Assembly (NCBI GenBank): GCA_028821605.1
Contig: JAPPFM010000044.1
Span: forward strand, 22,680 to 86,679
Origin: Candidatus Poribacteria bacterium
Lineage (GTDB): Bacteria > Poribacteria > WGA-4E > WGA-3G
Length of the DNA stretch: 64,000 nucleotides
Direction of reading: 5' to 3'
The notes beneath the pieces are model-generated. The model had not been told where the DNA came from. It made no database searches and was given only the letters and a program-made list of their open reading frames with translations. This document shows positions 9,149-17,740 of the stretch, in pieces. How positions within the stretch are numbered: the first letter of the stretch is position 1; each line of letters starts with the position of its first letter. The position numbers and the translations under genes are program-made.

Positions 9149-10495
9149 ATGGAAGTTGTTCCACTACTCCCTTATCTGCTCAGTTTAACAGGGTTACTTG
9201 TCCTCTCAGGCTTCTTCTCCGGATCTGAGACGGCTTTATGTGCACTTACTCAAGTCCAAATTGAGCGGCTCCGTCTTGAAAAAGGCGGTGCGTCTGCAAT
9301 TGTCAATTTTGTTGACAACCCACGCAGATTGTTTATTACCGTTTTGCTTGGTAACAACCTTGTCAACGTCTCGTTCGCGATCCTCATGCTATGGCTCGTT
9401 AAGCGAGTTCTCCCCGGCTATACAGAGGTTCTCCAATTTGCCACAGCCACAGCCGCCAGTGTCCTCCTTATGCTCATCTTCGGTGAGATGACTCCGAAGA
9501 GCTTCGCAATTAAACACGCGGAATTCTTTGCGAAAATAGCAGCACCCCCGCTATGGGTATTTTCTGTTCTTATTTCACCGTTACGTTCTTTACTACGCAA
9601 AATCATCGACTTTCTCATCCCAATATTCGGTGGACATTCATCACCTACAGAACACCTCACAGCATCAGATCTTAAAGAAATGCTTGATACTTATCAAGAG
9701 GAAGCACTTCCAGCCGATGAACGAGAAATTGTGGGTAATATTCTTCAATTACGCGACATTGAGGCAAAAGAAATTATGGTGCCACGCACTGAAGTCATCG
9801 CAGTTCCAACGTCAAATACCATTCAAGAAACACTAAAGCAGGCAAAGGAACATGGATTTTCGCGCATTCCAGTTTATCAAGAGCAAATTGACAATATTTG
9901 TGGTATTTTCTACGTTAAAGATTTAGCACTGTGGCGGCACGCCGCAATAGATTCACTTACCATTGATGCCTTCCTTGAAAAACGAAACCAGATTTCCGAG
10001 ACATCGCCCAGCACCTCTCTCATCCGTGAATCTTTTTTCGTCCTTGAGACTCGTAAAATCGGGATGTTGTTACTACAACTCACACGTGAAAAAACCCAAA
10101 TGGCGATTCTTCAAGATGAGTACGGCGGTGTTTCAGGAATTGTCACCACCGAAGACATTGTTGAACAGGTCGTCGGGGATATTGTCGACGAACACGACAG
10201 AGACAATTCTCCGCCTGATTTTGTCAAACACTCTGAAGAACCGTTGTTACTTGAAACTTCCGGACGAATGAGCATCCGGGAACTCAATCAGCAATTTGAA
10301 TTAAAACTCAGCGAAGATGATGCTGACACCATTGGCGGCTATGTCCTTGGACTCTTCGGACGAATTCCGTCTGTTGGTGAATCTTATACCGATGAGAACG
10401 GCATCGAATTTGAAATTACCACTACAGAAGGCAATGCCATCACAGGTTTGTTTATCAAAATGCCGGTTACTCACGAAACCAAAACGGAAGTATAA
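9149..10495 (+). CDS. HlyC/CorC-family protein (DUF21, CBS pair, CorC_HlyC)
   Basis: A 448-residue membrane protein. An N-terminal DUF21/CNNM transmembrane domain has FFSGSETALCALTQVQIERL and FGEMTPKSFAIKH. Two CBS domains follow (IMVPRTEVIAVPT; GGVSGIVTTEDIVEQVVGDI). The C-terminal CorC_HlyC FAD-fold-like domain includes DDADTIGGYVLGLFGRIP. CNNM/CorC proteins are associated with Mg2+ or other divalent cation efflux. A paralogue follows 24 bp downstream. Confidence 0.92.
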   Translation: MEVVPLLPYLLSLTGLLVLSGFFSGSETALCALTQVQIERLRLEKGGASAIVNFVDNPRRLFITVLLGNNLVNVSFAILMLWLVKRVLPGYTEVLQFATATAASVLLMLIFGEMTPKSFAIKHAEFFAKIAAPPLWVFSVLISPLRSLLRKIIDFLIPIFGGHSSPTEHLTASDLKEMLDTYQEEALPADEREIVGNILQLRDIEAKEIMVPRTEVIAVPTSNTIQETLKQAKEHGFSRIPVYQEQIDNICGIFYVKDLALWRHAAIDSLTIDAFLEKRNQISETSPSTSLIRESFFVLETRKIGMLLLQLTREKTQMAILQDEYGGVSGIVTTEDIVEQVVGDIVDEHDRDNSPPDFVKHSEEPLLLETSGRMSIRELNQQFELKLSEDDADTIGGYVLGLFGRIPSVGESYTDENGIEFEITTTEGNAITGLFIKMPVTHETKTEV

Positions 10496-10519
10496 CAACA
10501 GATACCGGATACATAGCAA

Positions 10520-11881
10520 TTGAAAATTCTTGTATTATCGCTCTTTTTAATCGGTGCGGGTAGCACAGCACAAATCGCTGTGCTAAGTTCGTTTGTGCTG
10601 GCAGTTCTTGTCTGTCTTGTCCTGTCAGCTTTCTATTCCGGTTCCGAAACAGCCTTAGTGTCTGTTAACAAAATCCGGATTAACCAACTTGTTGAATCCG
10701 AAGATACCAAAGCGGGTATCATTCACCGCTTAGTAGAATCACCGCAGCGGATGCTCGCACTTACACTGGTCGGAACGAATCTTGCAAATGTGCTTATCGC
10801 ACAATTCGGTGAAGGACTCGTTTCGCGCGGATTCCCAAACCTCACGGTAAGTCTACAAGGTGCCATTGCGACTGTTGGCGTAACGACCTTACTTCTTATC
10901 TTTGGAGAGATTTTACCGAAAACTATCTTCCGTGTCAAGGCAGATGCGTTAGCACTGCGCTACGCCTATCTCTTACGCCTTTCTGAATGGGTTTTAGCAC
11001 CGCTTATCTATTTCGTGCAAACTTTGACGCAGTTCATTGTTAAACCTGCAGATAAAGGGTCAAGCAGACCAAGTCCTGATGCGCAACGTGAAGAGTTACG
11101 ACTTCTCGCAACGATGGGAGAACGTTCCGGCAATTTATACACAGATCAGCGACGGATGATTCATAGCCTGCTCAATCTACAAGATCGGACAGTTGAACAA
11201 GTTATGGTCCCACTTGTCGATATCGTTGCAATAGAAAAAAATACAAGATGCGAAGATTTTCTGCAAATCGCTGCTGACTCCGGCTTTTCAAGGATCCCGG
11301 TCTACGAAGAACGGATTTACAATATCGTTGGAGTCGTCAACCTTCTCGATGTTATTTACAATGACGTTGAATCAGAAACTGCCTCAAATTCTCACGACGA
11401 ATCGGACACCTTGCCTGAAACGGTTGAACCGTTTATCCGAAAAGTGTTGCACGTACCTGAATCCAAAAATATCAATGCGCTTCTCAAAGAGATCCAGCAT
11501 ACTCGGCATACGATGGTATTTGCTGTTGATGAGTATGGTGGCACCGTTGGTCTTGTCACTATCGAAGACTTGGTTGAAGAAATTGTCGGCGAATTTGCCG
11601 ATGAACGCGATGCTCCCGAACTTATCCGTTTAATTGCAACTAACATCCTTGAGTGCGATGGAAGAACCGAAGTAGATCTGCTTGAAGAACATTATGGGCT
11701 CGCAATTCCTGAAGGTGACTATGAGACGGTCGCTGGCTATATTCTGGATCGGACTGGTACTATCCCAGAAACTGGCACTGAGCTTGATTTAGATGATGCC
11801 ATCATCACAGTCATAGATGCCGATCCACGTGCTATCCGCAAGGTTCGCATTCGGCGACGACTCGGACGTTTTACCTCTTAA
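10520..11881 (+). CDS. HlyC/CorC-family protein, second tandem copy
   Basis: A 453-residue paralogue of the upstream gene with the same order: DUF21 domain (FYSGSETALVSVNKIRI; FGEILPKTIFRVK), CBS pair (QVMVPLVDIVAIE; GGTVGLVTIEDLVEEIVGEF) and CorC_HlyC domain (GDYETVAGYILDRTGTIPETG). The likely start is TTG at 10520, because the first transmembrane helix begins only about 18 residues in, but the ribosome binding site is weak. The two copies are clearly diverged and may form a heteromer. The C-terminus is basic (RKVRIRRRLGRF). Confidence 0.9.
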   Translation: MKILVLSLFLIGAGSTAQIAVLSSFVLAVLVCLVLSAFYSGSETALVSVNKIRINQLVESEDTKAGIIHRLVESPQRMLALTLVGTNLANVLIAQFGEGLVSRGFPNLTVSLQGAIATVGVTTLLLIFGEILPKTIFRVKADALALRYAYLLRLSEWVLAPLIYFVQTLTQFIVKPADKGSSRPSPDAQREELRLLATMGERSGNLYTDQRRMIHSLLNLQDRTVEQVMVPLVDIVAIEKNTRCEDFLQIAADSGFSRIPVYEERIYNIVGVVNLLDVIYNDVESETASNSHDESDTLPETVEPFIRKVLHVPESKNINALLKEIQHTRHTMVFAVDEYGGTVGLVTIEDLVEEIVGEFADERDAPELIRLIATNILECDGRTEVDLLEEHYGLAIPEGDYETVAGYILDRTGTIPETGTELDLDDAIITVIDADPRAIRKVRIRRRLGRFTS

Positions 11882-11957
11882 CATTCACAGGCACAATGGT
11901 CTAATTCTCTATAACATTAGGTTATTCGGTGTTAGACAGGATTTAGGCACATTCCGT

Positions 11958-12722
11958 TTAAAGAATTCCGAGCGGCGGCATTACAACGATTTCTTCTGTC
12001 ACCATACCGGGCGGCTGCTGACAGATAGAGATAATCGTATCTGCGACATGTTCGGGTTTTAACATCTGGTCAAAGTCGGGGTGTTGCGGGACATCATCCC
12101 AAAATGGCGTATGCACCGAGCCGGGTAAGACAGCGGTAACCCGAACATTCTGCTGGCGAACCTCACTGGCTAAAACTTTTGTTAGTGCTAACGCCCCTGC
12201 CTTTGCGGCACAATAAGCAGCCGACGCTTCAAACGCTACCTTTGCTGCGATCGAAAGTACGTTGATAATCTGCCCACCACCTTGCGCCAACATGGACGGA
12301 AGCGCATACTTCGCGCAGAGGTAAATCGCCTTTAAATTAGAATTGAGGACGGTGTCCCAGTCGTCAGGAGCGAAATCGACAACCGGTCCAAAATGACCGA
12401 TTCCGGCGTTGTTGACAAGGATATCCACGTGTTGGTAAACATCCAGTGTCCGTTGAATAAGTCGCTGCACAGCATCCGCGTCAGTGACATCCGTAGGAAC
12501 AACAAGTATGGAATCGGGGTTAGAAACCCCTCCTCCGCTAAGCTCGCGTGCGACCTGTTCAAGTGTCTCGCGTGTTCGGGCAGCGAGTACAACTTTCGCG
12601 CCTGCTGCTGCGAAAGCGGAAGTGGTTGCTTTGCCTATTCCTTTTGATGCCCCGGTCACCACCACGACCTTTCCGTCAAGTCTCCCTATCTCTGTTGCAT
12701 TAGGATGACTCGGAGAAACCAT
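11958..12722 (-). CDS. Short-chain dehydrogenase/reductase
   Basis: A 254-residue classical SDR. The NAD(P)-binding motif TGASKGIGKAT is near the N-terminus, NNAG is in the middle, and the catalytic Ser-Tyr-Lys set reads VLSIAAK and YCAAKAGAL. The ATG at 12722 has GGAGGTG five bases upstream. It lies downstream of folE and the fused pterin synthase on the same strand, so it could be the sepiapterin-reductase-like last step of a tetrahydropterin pathway. SDRs are too diverse to fix the substrate from sequence. Confidence 0.9.
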   Translation of the reverse strand: MVSPSHPNATEIGRLDGKVVVVTGASKGIGKATTSAFAAAGAKVVLAARTRETLEQVARELSGGGVSNPDSILVVPTDVTDADAVQRLIQRTLDVYQHVDILVNNAGIGHFGPVVDFAPDDWDTVLNSNLKAIYLCAKYALPSMLAQGGGQIINVLSIAAKVAFEASAAYCAAKAGALALTKVLASEVRQQNVRVTAVLPGSVHTPFWDDVPQHPDFDQMLKPEHVADTIISICQQPPGMVTEEIVVMPPLGIL

Positions 12723-12791
12723 GTTCACCTCCACATTTCCGCTATGCGCTTGAATTTGTATGATGTTAGTGCTTACAACGACAAAAAAGTT

Positions 12792-12885
12792 AGGACTTGC
12801 GCATATCCGTTCTGTGTGCTGGCGTGGTTAGAAGTTTCGTCCCCTGTAAATAGACACCAACCAGAGATGCGGGTGCGTAAGTCCT
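12792..12885. mobile_element. MITE-like element with terminal inverted repeats
   Basis: The 94-bp segment is bounded by AGGACTTGCGCA (12792-12803) and TGCGTAAGTCCT (12874-12885). These are inverted repeats with one mismatch over 12 bases. It has no coding capacity and lies between folE and the SDR gene. Size and ends fit a miniature inverted-repeat element, but no parental transposase is present in the window. Confidence 0.55.
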
Positions 12886-12896
12886 GAGAAACTATA

Positions 12897-13475
12897 TTAG
12901 GATATCTGGACGCACCTCAAAAACTCTGCCCGCGTTGAACTATCCTCGCGGAACGCCCCGCGCATGACATTCGTTGCCATTTTCGGTGCCTGCTTTTCAA
13001 CACCGCGTGCCATCATACACAGGTGTTGCCCCTCCATCACGACCGCGACACCTCTCGGATCAAGTGCGGTTTCGAGTGCCTCGGCAATCTCACGTGTGAG
13101 ACGTTCTTGAACTTGCAAACGCCGAGAAAACATATCCACAATGCGTGGGATTTTACTCAGACCGATGATCCGGTTTTTCGGAAGATACCCAACGTGACAT
13201 TTGCCCCAAAAAGGGAGGATATGATGTTCGCAGAGACTGTAAAATTCAATCTCCTTGACAATCACCATTTCGTCAAAGTCTTCGTCAAAGATAGCACCGT
13301 TCAGAATATCATCAATGTTTTGGTGGTAGCCGCTTGTCAAGAATTCCATCGCCTTCGCGGCACGGTGTGGCGTTTTCACCAAGCCTTCGCGGCTCGGGTC
13401 TTCACCTAAAGTCTCAAGAATTTTGGTGAAAAGCCCCGTTAATTCTGGGGTAACGTTAGCCTGACCATACTCCAT
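12897..13475 (-). CDS. folE: GTP cyclohydrolase I
   Basis: A 192-residue FolE that converts GTP to 7,8-dihydroneopterin triphosphate, the entry to folate, biopterin or queuosine. Motifs are the zinc and active-site segment [37 protein letters not shown], and the second zinc Cys with the active-site His in [18 protein letters not shown]. Length matches the bacterial family. It lies just downstream of a fused 6-pyruvoyl-tetrahydropterin synthase gene, the next enzyme in biopterin synthesis. Confidence 0.96.
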   Translation of the reverse strand: MEYGQANVTPELTGLFTKILETLGEDPSREGLVKTPHRAAKAMEFLTSGYHQNIDDILNGAIFDEDFDEMVIVKEIEFYSLCEHHILPFWGKCHVGYLPKNRIIGLSKIPRIVDMFSRRLQVQERLTREIAEALETALDPRGVAVVMEGQHLCMMARGVEKQAPKMATNVMRGAFREDSSTRAEFLRCVQIS

Positions 13476-13537
13476 TATATTAAAATATGTCTCCGTTGCG
13501 CTCTTTTTTTACTACGCTTACTGCGCAGAGAAACAGA

Positions 13538-14365
13538 TCACTCGCCATAGTAGTCGAAATGATTTTTGGGTGTTTCCCGTAAGCGCAGGCGGTGTAAAAC
13601 CACTGGGCGCAAGTTCGGTTCCAGCACATCCCAAAGCACTTTGACAAAGTTCTCCGAGGTCGGATTGAGCATCTCAAACTCAGGCGTATCAAGATTCAGA
13701 TGCTTGTAATCGAAACGTGCATAGACCTGTTTATGAACGACCTCGTCAAGAAGATTCAAACCAGCAACCAGACCGGTTTTCGCATCCACGTCACCCTTTA
13801 CGGTAACTTCAAGCACATAGTTATGTCCATGTCCAGCTGGGTTATTACACTTTCCGAAGATGTCCAAGTTCTCTTCGTCACTGAGCGCGTGGCTGTGTAA
13901 GCGATGGGCTGCGCTGAATTCGTAGACTTTGGTAAGATAAACCATCAGTTCTACCCCATAGTAGTCTGCAAAATTCGTGGTGCTTTCATACAGTCGCACC
14001 CTGTGCAACATTCCATCCGGCAGAGAAGTCACAAGCCGTTGCCAAATCTCAATAGCGATGTTCTCACATGTCGGCTGTAGGTGCGGTTTCTTCAAGAAAA
14101 CCGGATGCTGACGGTTCAGATGTTTGTGATCGTAATTGGCGAGCACCTCTGTTTTCAGTAATGCATCCAAGGTCACCAAATTGATAACCATACCGTCATC
14201 TGGATCCACGCTACCTTTGACCATCACTTCAAGCACATAGTTATGCCCGTGGCTGTTTGGATTTGCGGATGCACCAAACAGTTCAAAGTTCTCAGCATCG
14301 CTTAATTCAGGGATACGGTTGTAATGTGATGCCTCAAACGCTGTCTGTCGGGTCAAGTAGTACAT
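13538..14365 (-). CDS. Tandem-fused 6-pyruvoyl-tetrahydropterin synthase
   Basis: A 275-residue protein made of two PTPS/QueD domains (about 1-138 and 139-275). Domain 2 has FGKCNNPAGHGHNYV, with catalytic Cys in the C-x5-HGH spacing typical of animal-type PTPS rather than the C-x3-HGH of E. coli QueD. Domain 1 keeps the zinc histidines (ASHYN, HGHNYV) but reads FGASANPNSHGHNY, so the catalytic Cys is replaced by Ser. Both halves end in the DYYG motif. The substrate is dihydroneopterin triphosphate by family. The first domain is probably structural or regulatory. Confidence 0.92.
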   Translation of the reverse strand: MYYLTRQTAFEASHYNRIPELSDAENFELFGASANPNSHGHNYVLEVMVKGSVDPDDGMVINLVTLDALLKTEVLANYDHKHLNRQHPVFLKKPHLQPTCENIAIEIWQRLVTSLPDGMLHRVRLYESTTNFADYYGVELMVYLTKVYEFSAAHRLHSHALSDEENLDIFGKCNNPAGHGHNYVLEVTVKGDVDAKTGLVAGLNLLDEVVHKQVYARFDYKHLNLDTPEFEMLNPTSENFVKVLWDVLEPNLRPVVLHRLRLRETPKNHFDYYGE

Positions 14366-14401
14366 CGGTTTTTTGTGCTGTTAACTTATGTACTTAGCGA
14401 T

Positions 14402-14695
14402 TCACGTATTGTGTCGCGGAGGTACTACGAGTTCGTCATCAACGGACTCATATTGAACTGTCATAAGCCATTCGCCGGTTCCACGTATCTGGACGTTGCA
14501 CTTTTTCAGCCACTCGATTAAGGTGACGCTGTCGCGTGCCTCCCATTCGCAAACCAATCGTCCTGACAGCGTATCGCACAAGACTCGGATGCTGCTTACA
14601 TCGGCGTTTTCTTCTTCTTTGAAACGTTTCAGTAGACGTGTGACATCTTGACGCGTCATGCAGGCGATTGCATGGGTAGAAATAAATTTAGGCAC
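14402..14695 (-). CDS. Small conserved-looking protein of unknown function
   Basis: A 97-residue protein if started at the GTG at 14695, which sits right after the leader box CCGCAAGGTAAAATTAAAA. The longer frame from 14767 would only translate the repeated leader. The sequence begins VPKFISTHAIACMTRQDVTRLL and ends VVPPRHNT. It is soluble, with alternating helix and strand character that suggests a small ferredoxin-like alpha/beta fold (possibly DUF4242-like). No function is assigned. Confidence 0.6.
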   Translation of the reverse strand: MPKFISTHAIACMTRQDVTRLLKRFKEEENADVSSIRVLCDTLSGRLVCEWEARDSVTLIEWLKKCNVQIRGTGEWLMTVQYESVDDELVVPPRHNT

Positions 14696-14782
14696 TTTTA
14701 ATTTTACCTTGCGGAGGAATAACGGACGCTTCGACTTTGATAGACGTTCCTCATATCCGCTCTCCATTACATTACGAGCTAC
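14696..14782 (-). promoter_or_regulatory. Two-part repeated leader element, copy 1
   Basis: On the minus strand box A (GTAGCTCGTAATGTAATGGAG, at 14762-14782) is followed about 47 bases later by box B (CCGCAAGGTAAAATTAAAA, at 14696-14714), which ends at the start codon. Related copies precede unrelated genes at 25482, 46873 and 45199. Confidence 0.65.
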
Positions 14783-14873
14783 AGATTTTGTGACTATCTC
14801 AAGAGGTGCCCTCTGTTAGACGAACACCGCTTAACCGATAACTGAAAACCAAAAACCGACAACCATTCTTCCT

Positions 14874-15722
14874 TTAGTCGCGTGCGATAGGTGCTCCGAC
14901 AAGATTGCCCCATTCCGTCCAGCTGCCGTCGTAGTTGCGGACTTTTTCATAACCAAGTAGATACTTCAGCACGAACCAGGTATGCGATGAACGTTCGCCG
15001 ATACGACAATAAGCGATTGTCTCTTTACTATCGTCAACACCTTCGCCACCGTAGATGGCTTGCAGTTCATCGTGAGACTTAAAGGTGCCATCTTCAGCGA
15101 CTGCTGTTGCCCACGGGATGTTCGCTGCACCGGGGATATGTCCGCCTCGTTGTGCGGTCTCGCTCATACCGGGTGGTGCGATGACTTCGCCGGTGAATTC
15201 AGCAGGTGAACGAACATCAACAAGGTTAACAGTACCTTGCCCGAGTGTGTCTCGAACGTTACCCGCTGTGGCGCGAACGTTGTCATCAGGAAATTTCGCT
15301 TGGTATCCGGTACTGGAATGATCTGGCACATCGGTGACAAGTGCTCTACCTTCATCAATCCATTTTTGGCGACCACCGTTCATCACTTTCAGCAGACTTT
15401 CATCGTGTCCGTAATAGCGGAATTGCCACAAGGCATAAGTTGCGAACCAGTTGTTATTATCACCATAGAAGATAACCGTTGTGTCGGTGGCGATACCACT
15501 ATCATTACAAAGTGCCTCAAACTGATCTTTCGTGAGAATATCGCGTCGCACTTGGTCACACAATTGTGTTTCCCAATTTAAGCCGACTGCCCCAGCGATA
15601 TGTCCTTCAGCATAAGCCGAGGTATCAACATCAACTTCAAGCAGTCGGATACCAGCATCACCACCGTGTACAGCCACCCATTCCGTACTCACCAAAACAT
15701 CAGGATTTGCGTAATCAGCCAT
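14874..15722 (-). CDS. Thiosulfate sulfurtransferase, two rhodanese domains
   Basis: A 282-residue tandem rhodanese. The N-terminal inactive domain contains LLEVDVDTSAYAEGHIAGAVG and the C-terminal domain contains VDVRSPAEF, GHIPGAANIPW and the active-site loop AYCRIGERSSHTWFV with the sulfur-accepting Cys. It transfers sulfane sulfur from thiosulfate to cyanide or another thiol acceptor. The start MADYANPDV at 15722 is chosen because AGGAGG lies 13 bases upstream; the longer frame reads into a low-complexity leader. Confidence 0.93.
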   Translation of the reverse strand: MADYANPDVLVSTEWVAVHGGDAGIRLLEVDVDTSAYAEGHIAGAVGLNWETQLCDQVRRDILTKDQFEALCNDSGIATDTTVIFYGDNNNWFATYALWQFRYYGHDESLLKVMNGGRQKWIDEGRALVTDVPDHSSTGYQAKFPDDNVRATAGNVRDTLGQGTVNLVDVRSPAEFTGEVIAPPGMSETAQRGGHIPGAANIPWATAVAEDGTFKSHDELQAIYGGEGVDDSKETIAYCRIGERSSHTWFVLKYLLGYEKVRNYDGSWTEWGNLVGAPIARD

Positions 15723-16025
15723 TTCTGTTTTCAAGCCTCCTTGTTCTGTCTTTGCTAAGATTCTCTTAAATACAATAGCCTTGCGAGATGCACCCTCGTA
15801 GAGCGTCTCGCTGCTTATATTATACATTTCTAAGTGCTGTTTGTCAAATAGAAATGCGCTTCTGCTATTATCTTGTCTATTTTCGTGGGATTTGTCAAGT
15901 TTTTTCTTGTTAGGAAGAGTGCGTCAGTCCACATCCCGCGTGTTGCTGAATTGGAAAAAAGAAAAGCCGCGTCAATTGTTTGACGCGGCTTATGGATAAC
16001 TATGCACTACTCTTTATCAGGACTC
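15723..16025. terminator. Bidirectional hairpin terminator within a gene-free stretch
   Basis: The arms 15964-15975 and 15980-15991 form a perfect 12-bp stem (AAGCCGCGTCAA and its complement) with a four-base loop. On the minus strand it is followed by a T-rich run, so it terminates the DUF4159 transcript that ends at 16026. The rest of this 303-bp stretch shows no gene. Confidence 0.85.
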
Positions 16026-16733
16026 CTACAACCGATTTGCAGCAGCCGGTGCCTTTTTCGGGACGTTGTCTGTCCCTTCACCGACGAGAGCGTCTGCGGG
16101 GATATAGTTGCTATAATCCGAGATACTTCCATGTGTTACCGCGTAGATGACAATGTTAATGAGTTGCCGTGCGGCAGCCGGTGCGAATTCATCTAAAATC
16201 TTATTCCGGTCCTGATAGTGACCGAAGAAAGGTTTCTGCACTGCCCCATCCATCACATGTATCATTGCCTCTGTATCGACGAGAACAGCGAGTCTATCGT
16301 CGATGAAAACGCCCTGTAACTGCCCGTAGGGACCGTGATGGAGAATGGTACTCCCCATTTTCCGAACAGGAAATCGGAGGGGTCCGTTCAACTCATAGTA
16401 ACTATTGTAAATCTCATGATCCTGAGGGATCGTGGTGAGGTGGTATTCAGGAAGAATTTGACGCAGGACGCGAAGCGCGGGTTGCATTGCCAATTCCGTG
16501 TTCCCGTGCGTGGGCATATAGATAAACCCACCGCGATTGATAATATATTCGCGAATCCGTTGTGCTTCCCGATCCGTATAACCGAAGGAAGGACGACTCC
16601 CTTTCGTTTGCCAGATAGCACTACCACGCAACAATCCATTTTCGAGCTTTCCGCCAGAAGTGGAAATCGGTTCCATAAAGATAATCGGTGATTCAAAGAA
16701 CGCCGCGTCCGTGATTTGGACTGCGTCAACCAT
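16026..16733 (-). CDS. DUF4159-domain protein, N-terminus interrupted
   Basis: The ATG-to-stop frame codes for 235 residues of a DUF4159 domain, which has a class I glutamine-amidotransferase-like fold. Visible segments are SPIIFMEPIS, REYIINRGGFIYMPT and HEIYNSYYELNGP. The same frame continues 29 codons further upstream without a stop or start codon, reading GHLRFGAGLPYLVKSLN, until a UGA at 16821-16823 that ends the preceding TonB-like gene. Either the DUF4159 protein is reinitiated internally, or one longer protein is broken by this UGA. The function of the family is not established. Confidence 0.7.
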   Translation of the reverse strand: MVDAVQITDAAFFESPIIFMEPISTSGGKLENGLLRGSAIWQTKGSRPSFGYTDREAQRIREYIINRGGFIYMPTHGNTELAMQPALRVLRQILPEYHLTTIPQDHEIYNSYYELNGPLRFPVRKMGSTILHHGPYGQLQGVFIDDRLAVLVDTEAMIHVMDGAVQKPFFGHYQDRNKILDEFAPAAARQLINIVIYAVTHGSISDYSNYIPADALVGEGTDNVPKKAPAAANRL

Positions 16734-16778
16734 TTGGGTTTGGATACCTGTTTCTGTATTCAGCGACTTGACTAAATA

Positions 16779-16792
16779 GGGCAGACCTGCCC
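16779..16792 (-). other. Hairpin just downstream of an in-frame UGA
   Basis: On the minus strand GGGCA-GACC/GGTC loop-TGCCC forms a perfect 5-bp stem with the loop GGTC starting 33 nt after the UGA at 16821-16823. Its apical part GCAGGTCTGC is the same as that of the E. coli fdhF SECIS as I remember it. This may be coincidence. Another 6-bp hairpin (ATCGGA/TCCGAT) lies between it and the UGA. Confidence 0.3.
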
Positions 16793-16820
16793 CGAATCGG
16801 AGATGTCCGATGCCGCTGCC

Positions 16821-17600
16821 TCAGAAATCAAGGTTCGGATGCAACGGATCATCAAGGCGGACGAGATGGAGTCTTCCAATAATCTCCTTGCCGCGTCCTT
16901 GAATAATAGCACCTGGGCTTCCCTTGGGAAGCTGCGGTACACCGTTACCCAGAACCATGTTCTGTTCTACATCTGACAACGAGGCATTGATATTCGCAGC
17001 ACCTGCACCCTCAACGAGTGTGTTTAACCTACCACTGCCTTGTGTCCTTGCTTGCCCAAAACCGGATCCCGAACCGAAAGAGCCGCGTCCAGTGCCGCTC
17101 CCTAAACCATCTCCGACACCTGCACTGAGACCATCTGTAATTCCACCGCTTGACAAGCCCGCGGTCGGTAGTGCGTCTGATGTTGTCGGCAGTACTGCGG
17201 CAGTTGACAGCGACTGTTCAGTATGCTGGAGCACAGGAGATCTGCTGGGAACTTTGATTTGCTGTCCCCTCGGTGCGGCTGGTGCGCCAGCCGTTAGTGA
17301 CGCTGCAGGCGCTGCAGTTGCAGACGACCTCGCTGCTCGTGCGAGTGTTGCGCGACGCGATGTTGTCTCCGTTTGTGGAACGACTCTCAAATCCGGAACA
17401 GGGGTTGCTACAACCGCTGGCTTAGCGATGACATCTCTTTTAGCCGCTTGTGGCGGTGTAACAATGAAAAAACTCACATCAATGGCATCTTGTGCCTTCA
17501 ATTGTTTAGATGAGATCGCTATGTACCCAATAACGACTGCAAAACAGGCGTGTAAAAGGAACGATACCATCCATACAAGAGGCATACGGCGCGATTTCAT
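16821..17600 (-). CDS. TonB-like membrane-anchored Ala/Gly/Ser-rich protein
   Basis: A 259-residue protein starting MKSRRMPLVWMVSFLLHACF, with one N-terminal membrane helix as in TonB-like energy transducers or their structural mimics. A long Ala/Thr/Pro linker and a Gly/Ser-rich segment (GDGLGSGTGRGSFGSGSGF) follow. The end, GRLHLVRLDDPLHPNLDF, stops at a UGA that lies in the same frame as the DUF4159 gene downstream. AGGAGG eight bases before the ATG at 17600 fixes the start. The ending resembles the beginning of a domain rather than a natural C-terminus. Confidence 0.75.
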   Translation of the reverse strand: MKSRRMPLVWMVSFLLHACFAVVIGYIAISSKQLKAQDAIDVSFFIVTPPQAAKRDVIAKPAVVATPVPDLRVVPQTETTSRRATLARAARSSATAAPAASLTAGAPAAPRGQQIKVPSRSPVLQHTEQSLSTAAVLPTTSDALPTAGLSSGGITDGLSAGVGDGLGSGTGRGSFGSGSGFGQARTQGSGRLNTLVEGAGAANINASLSDVEQNMVLGNGVPQLPKGSPGAIIQGRGKEIIGRLHLVRLDDPLHPNLDF

Positions 17601-17740
17601 GTTACGCACCTCCTATATAGTTAAATATTCGCGCTTTAACGTTTGTTACATCTAATTTTATGCTTGATGCAATACCTTGCAACATACCCTCTCGTTCATA
17701 TTTTGACAAAAACTTTACACACCCGTGCTTGAGTCCAGCC

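Noticed and set aside
16924..17655. A 243-codon plus-strand open frame rich in Pro and Ala, opposite the TonB-like gene.
   Set aside because: It is the antisense of a Gly/Ser/Ala-rich linker, which keeps the reverse frame open by composition; no ribosome binding site or family match.
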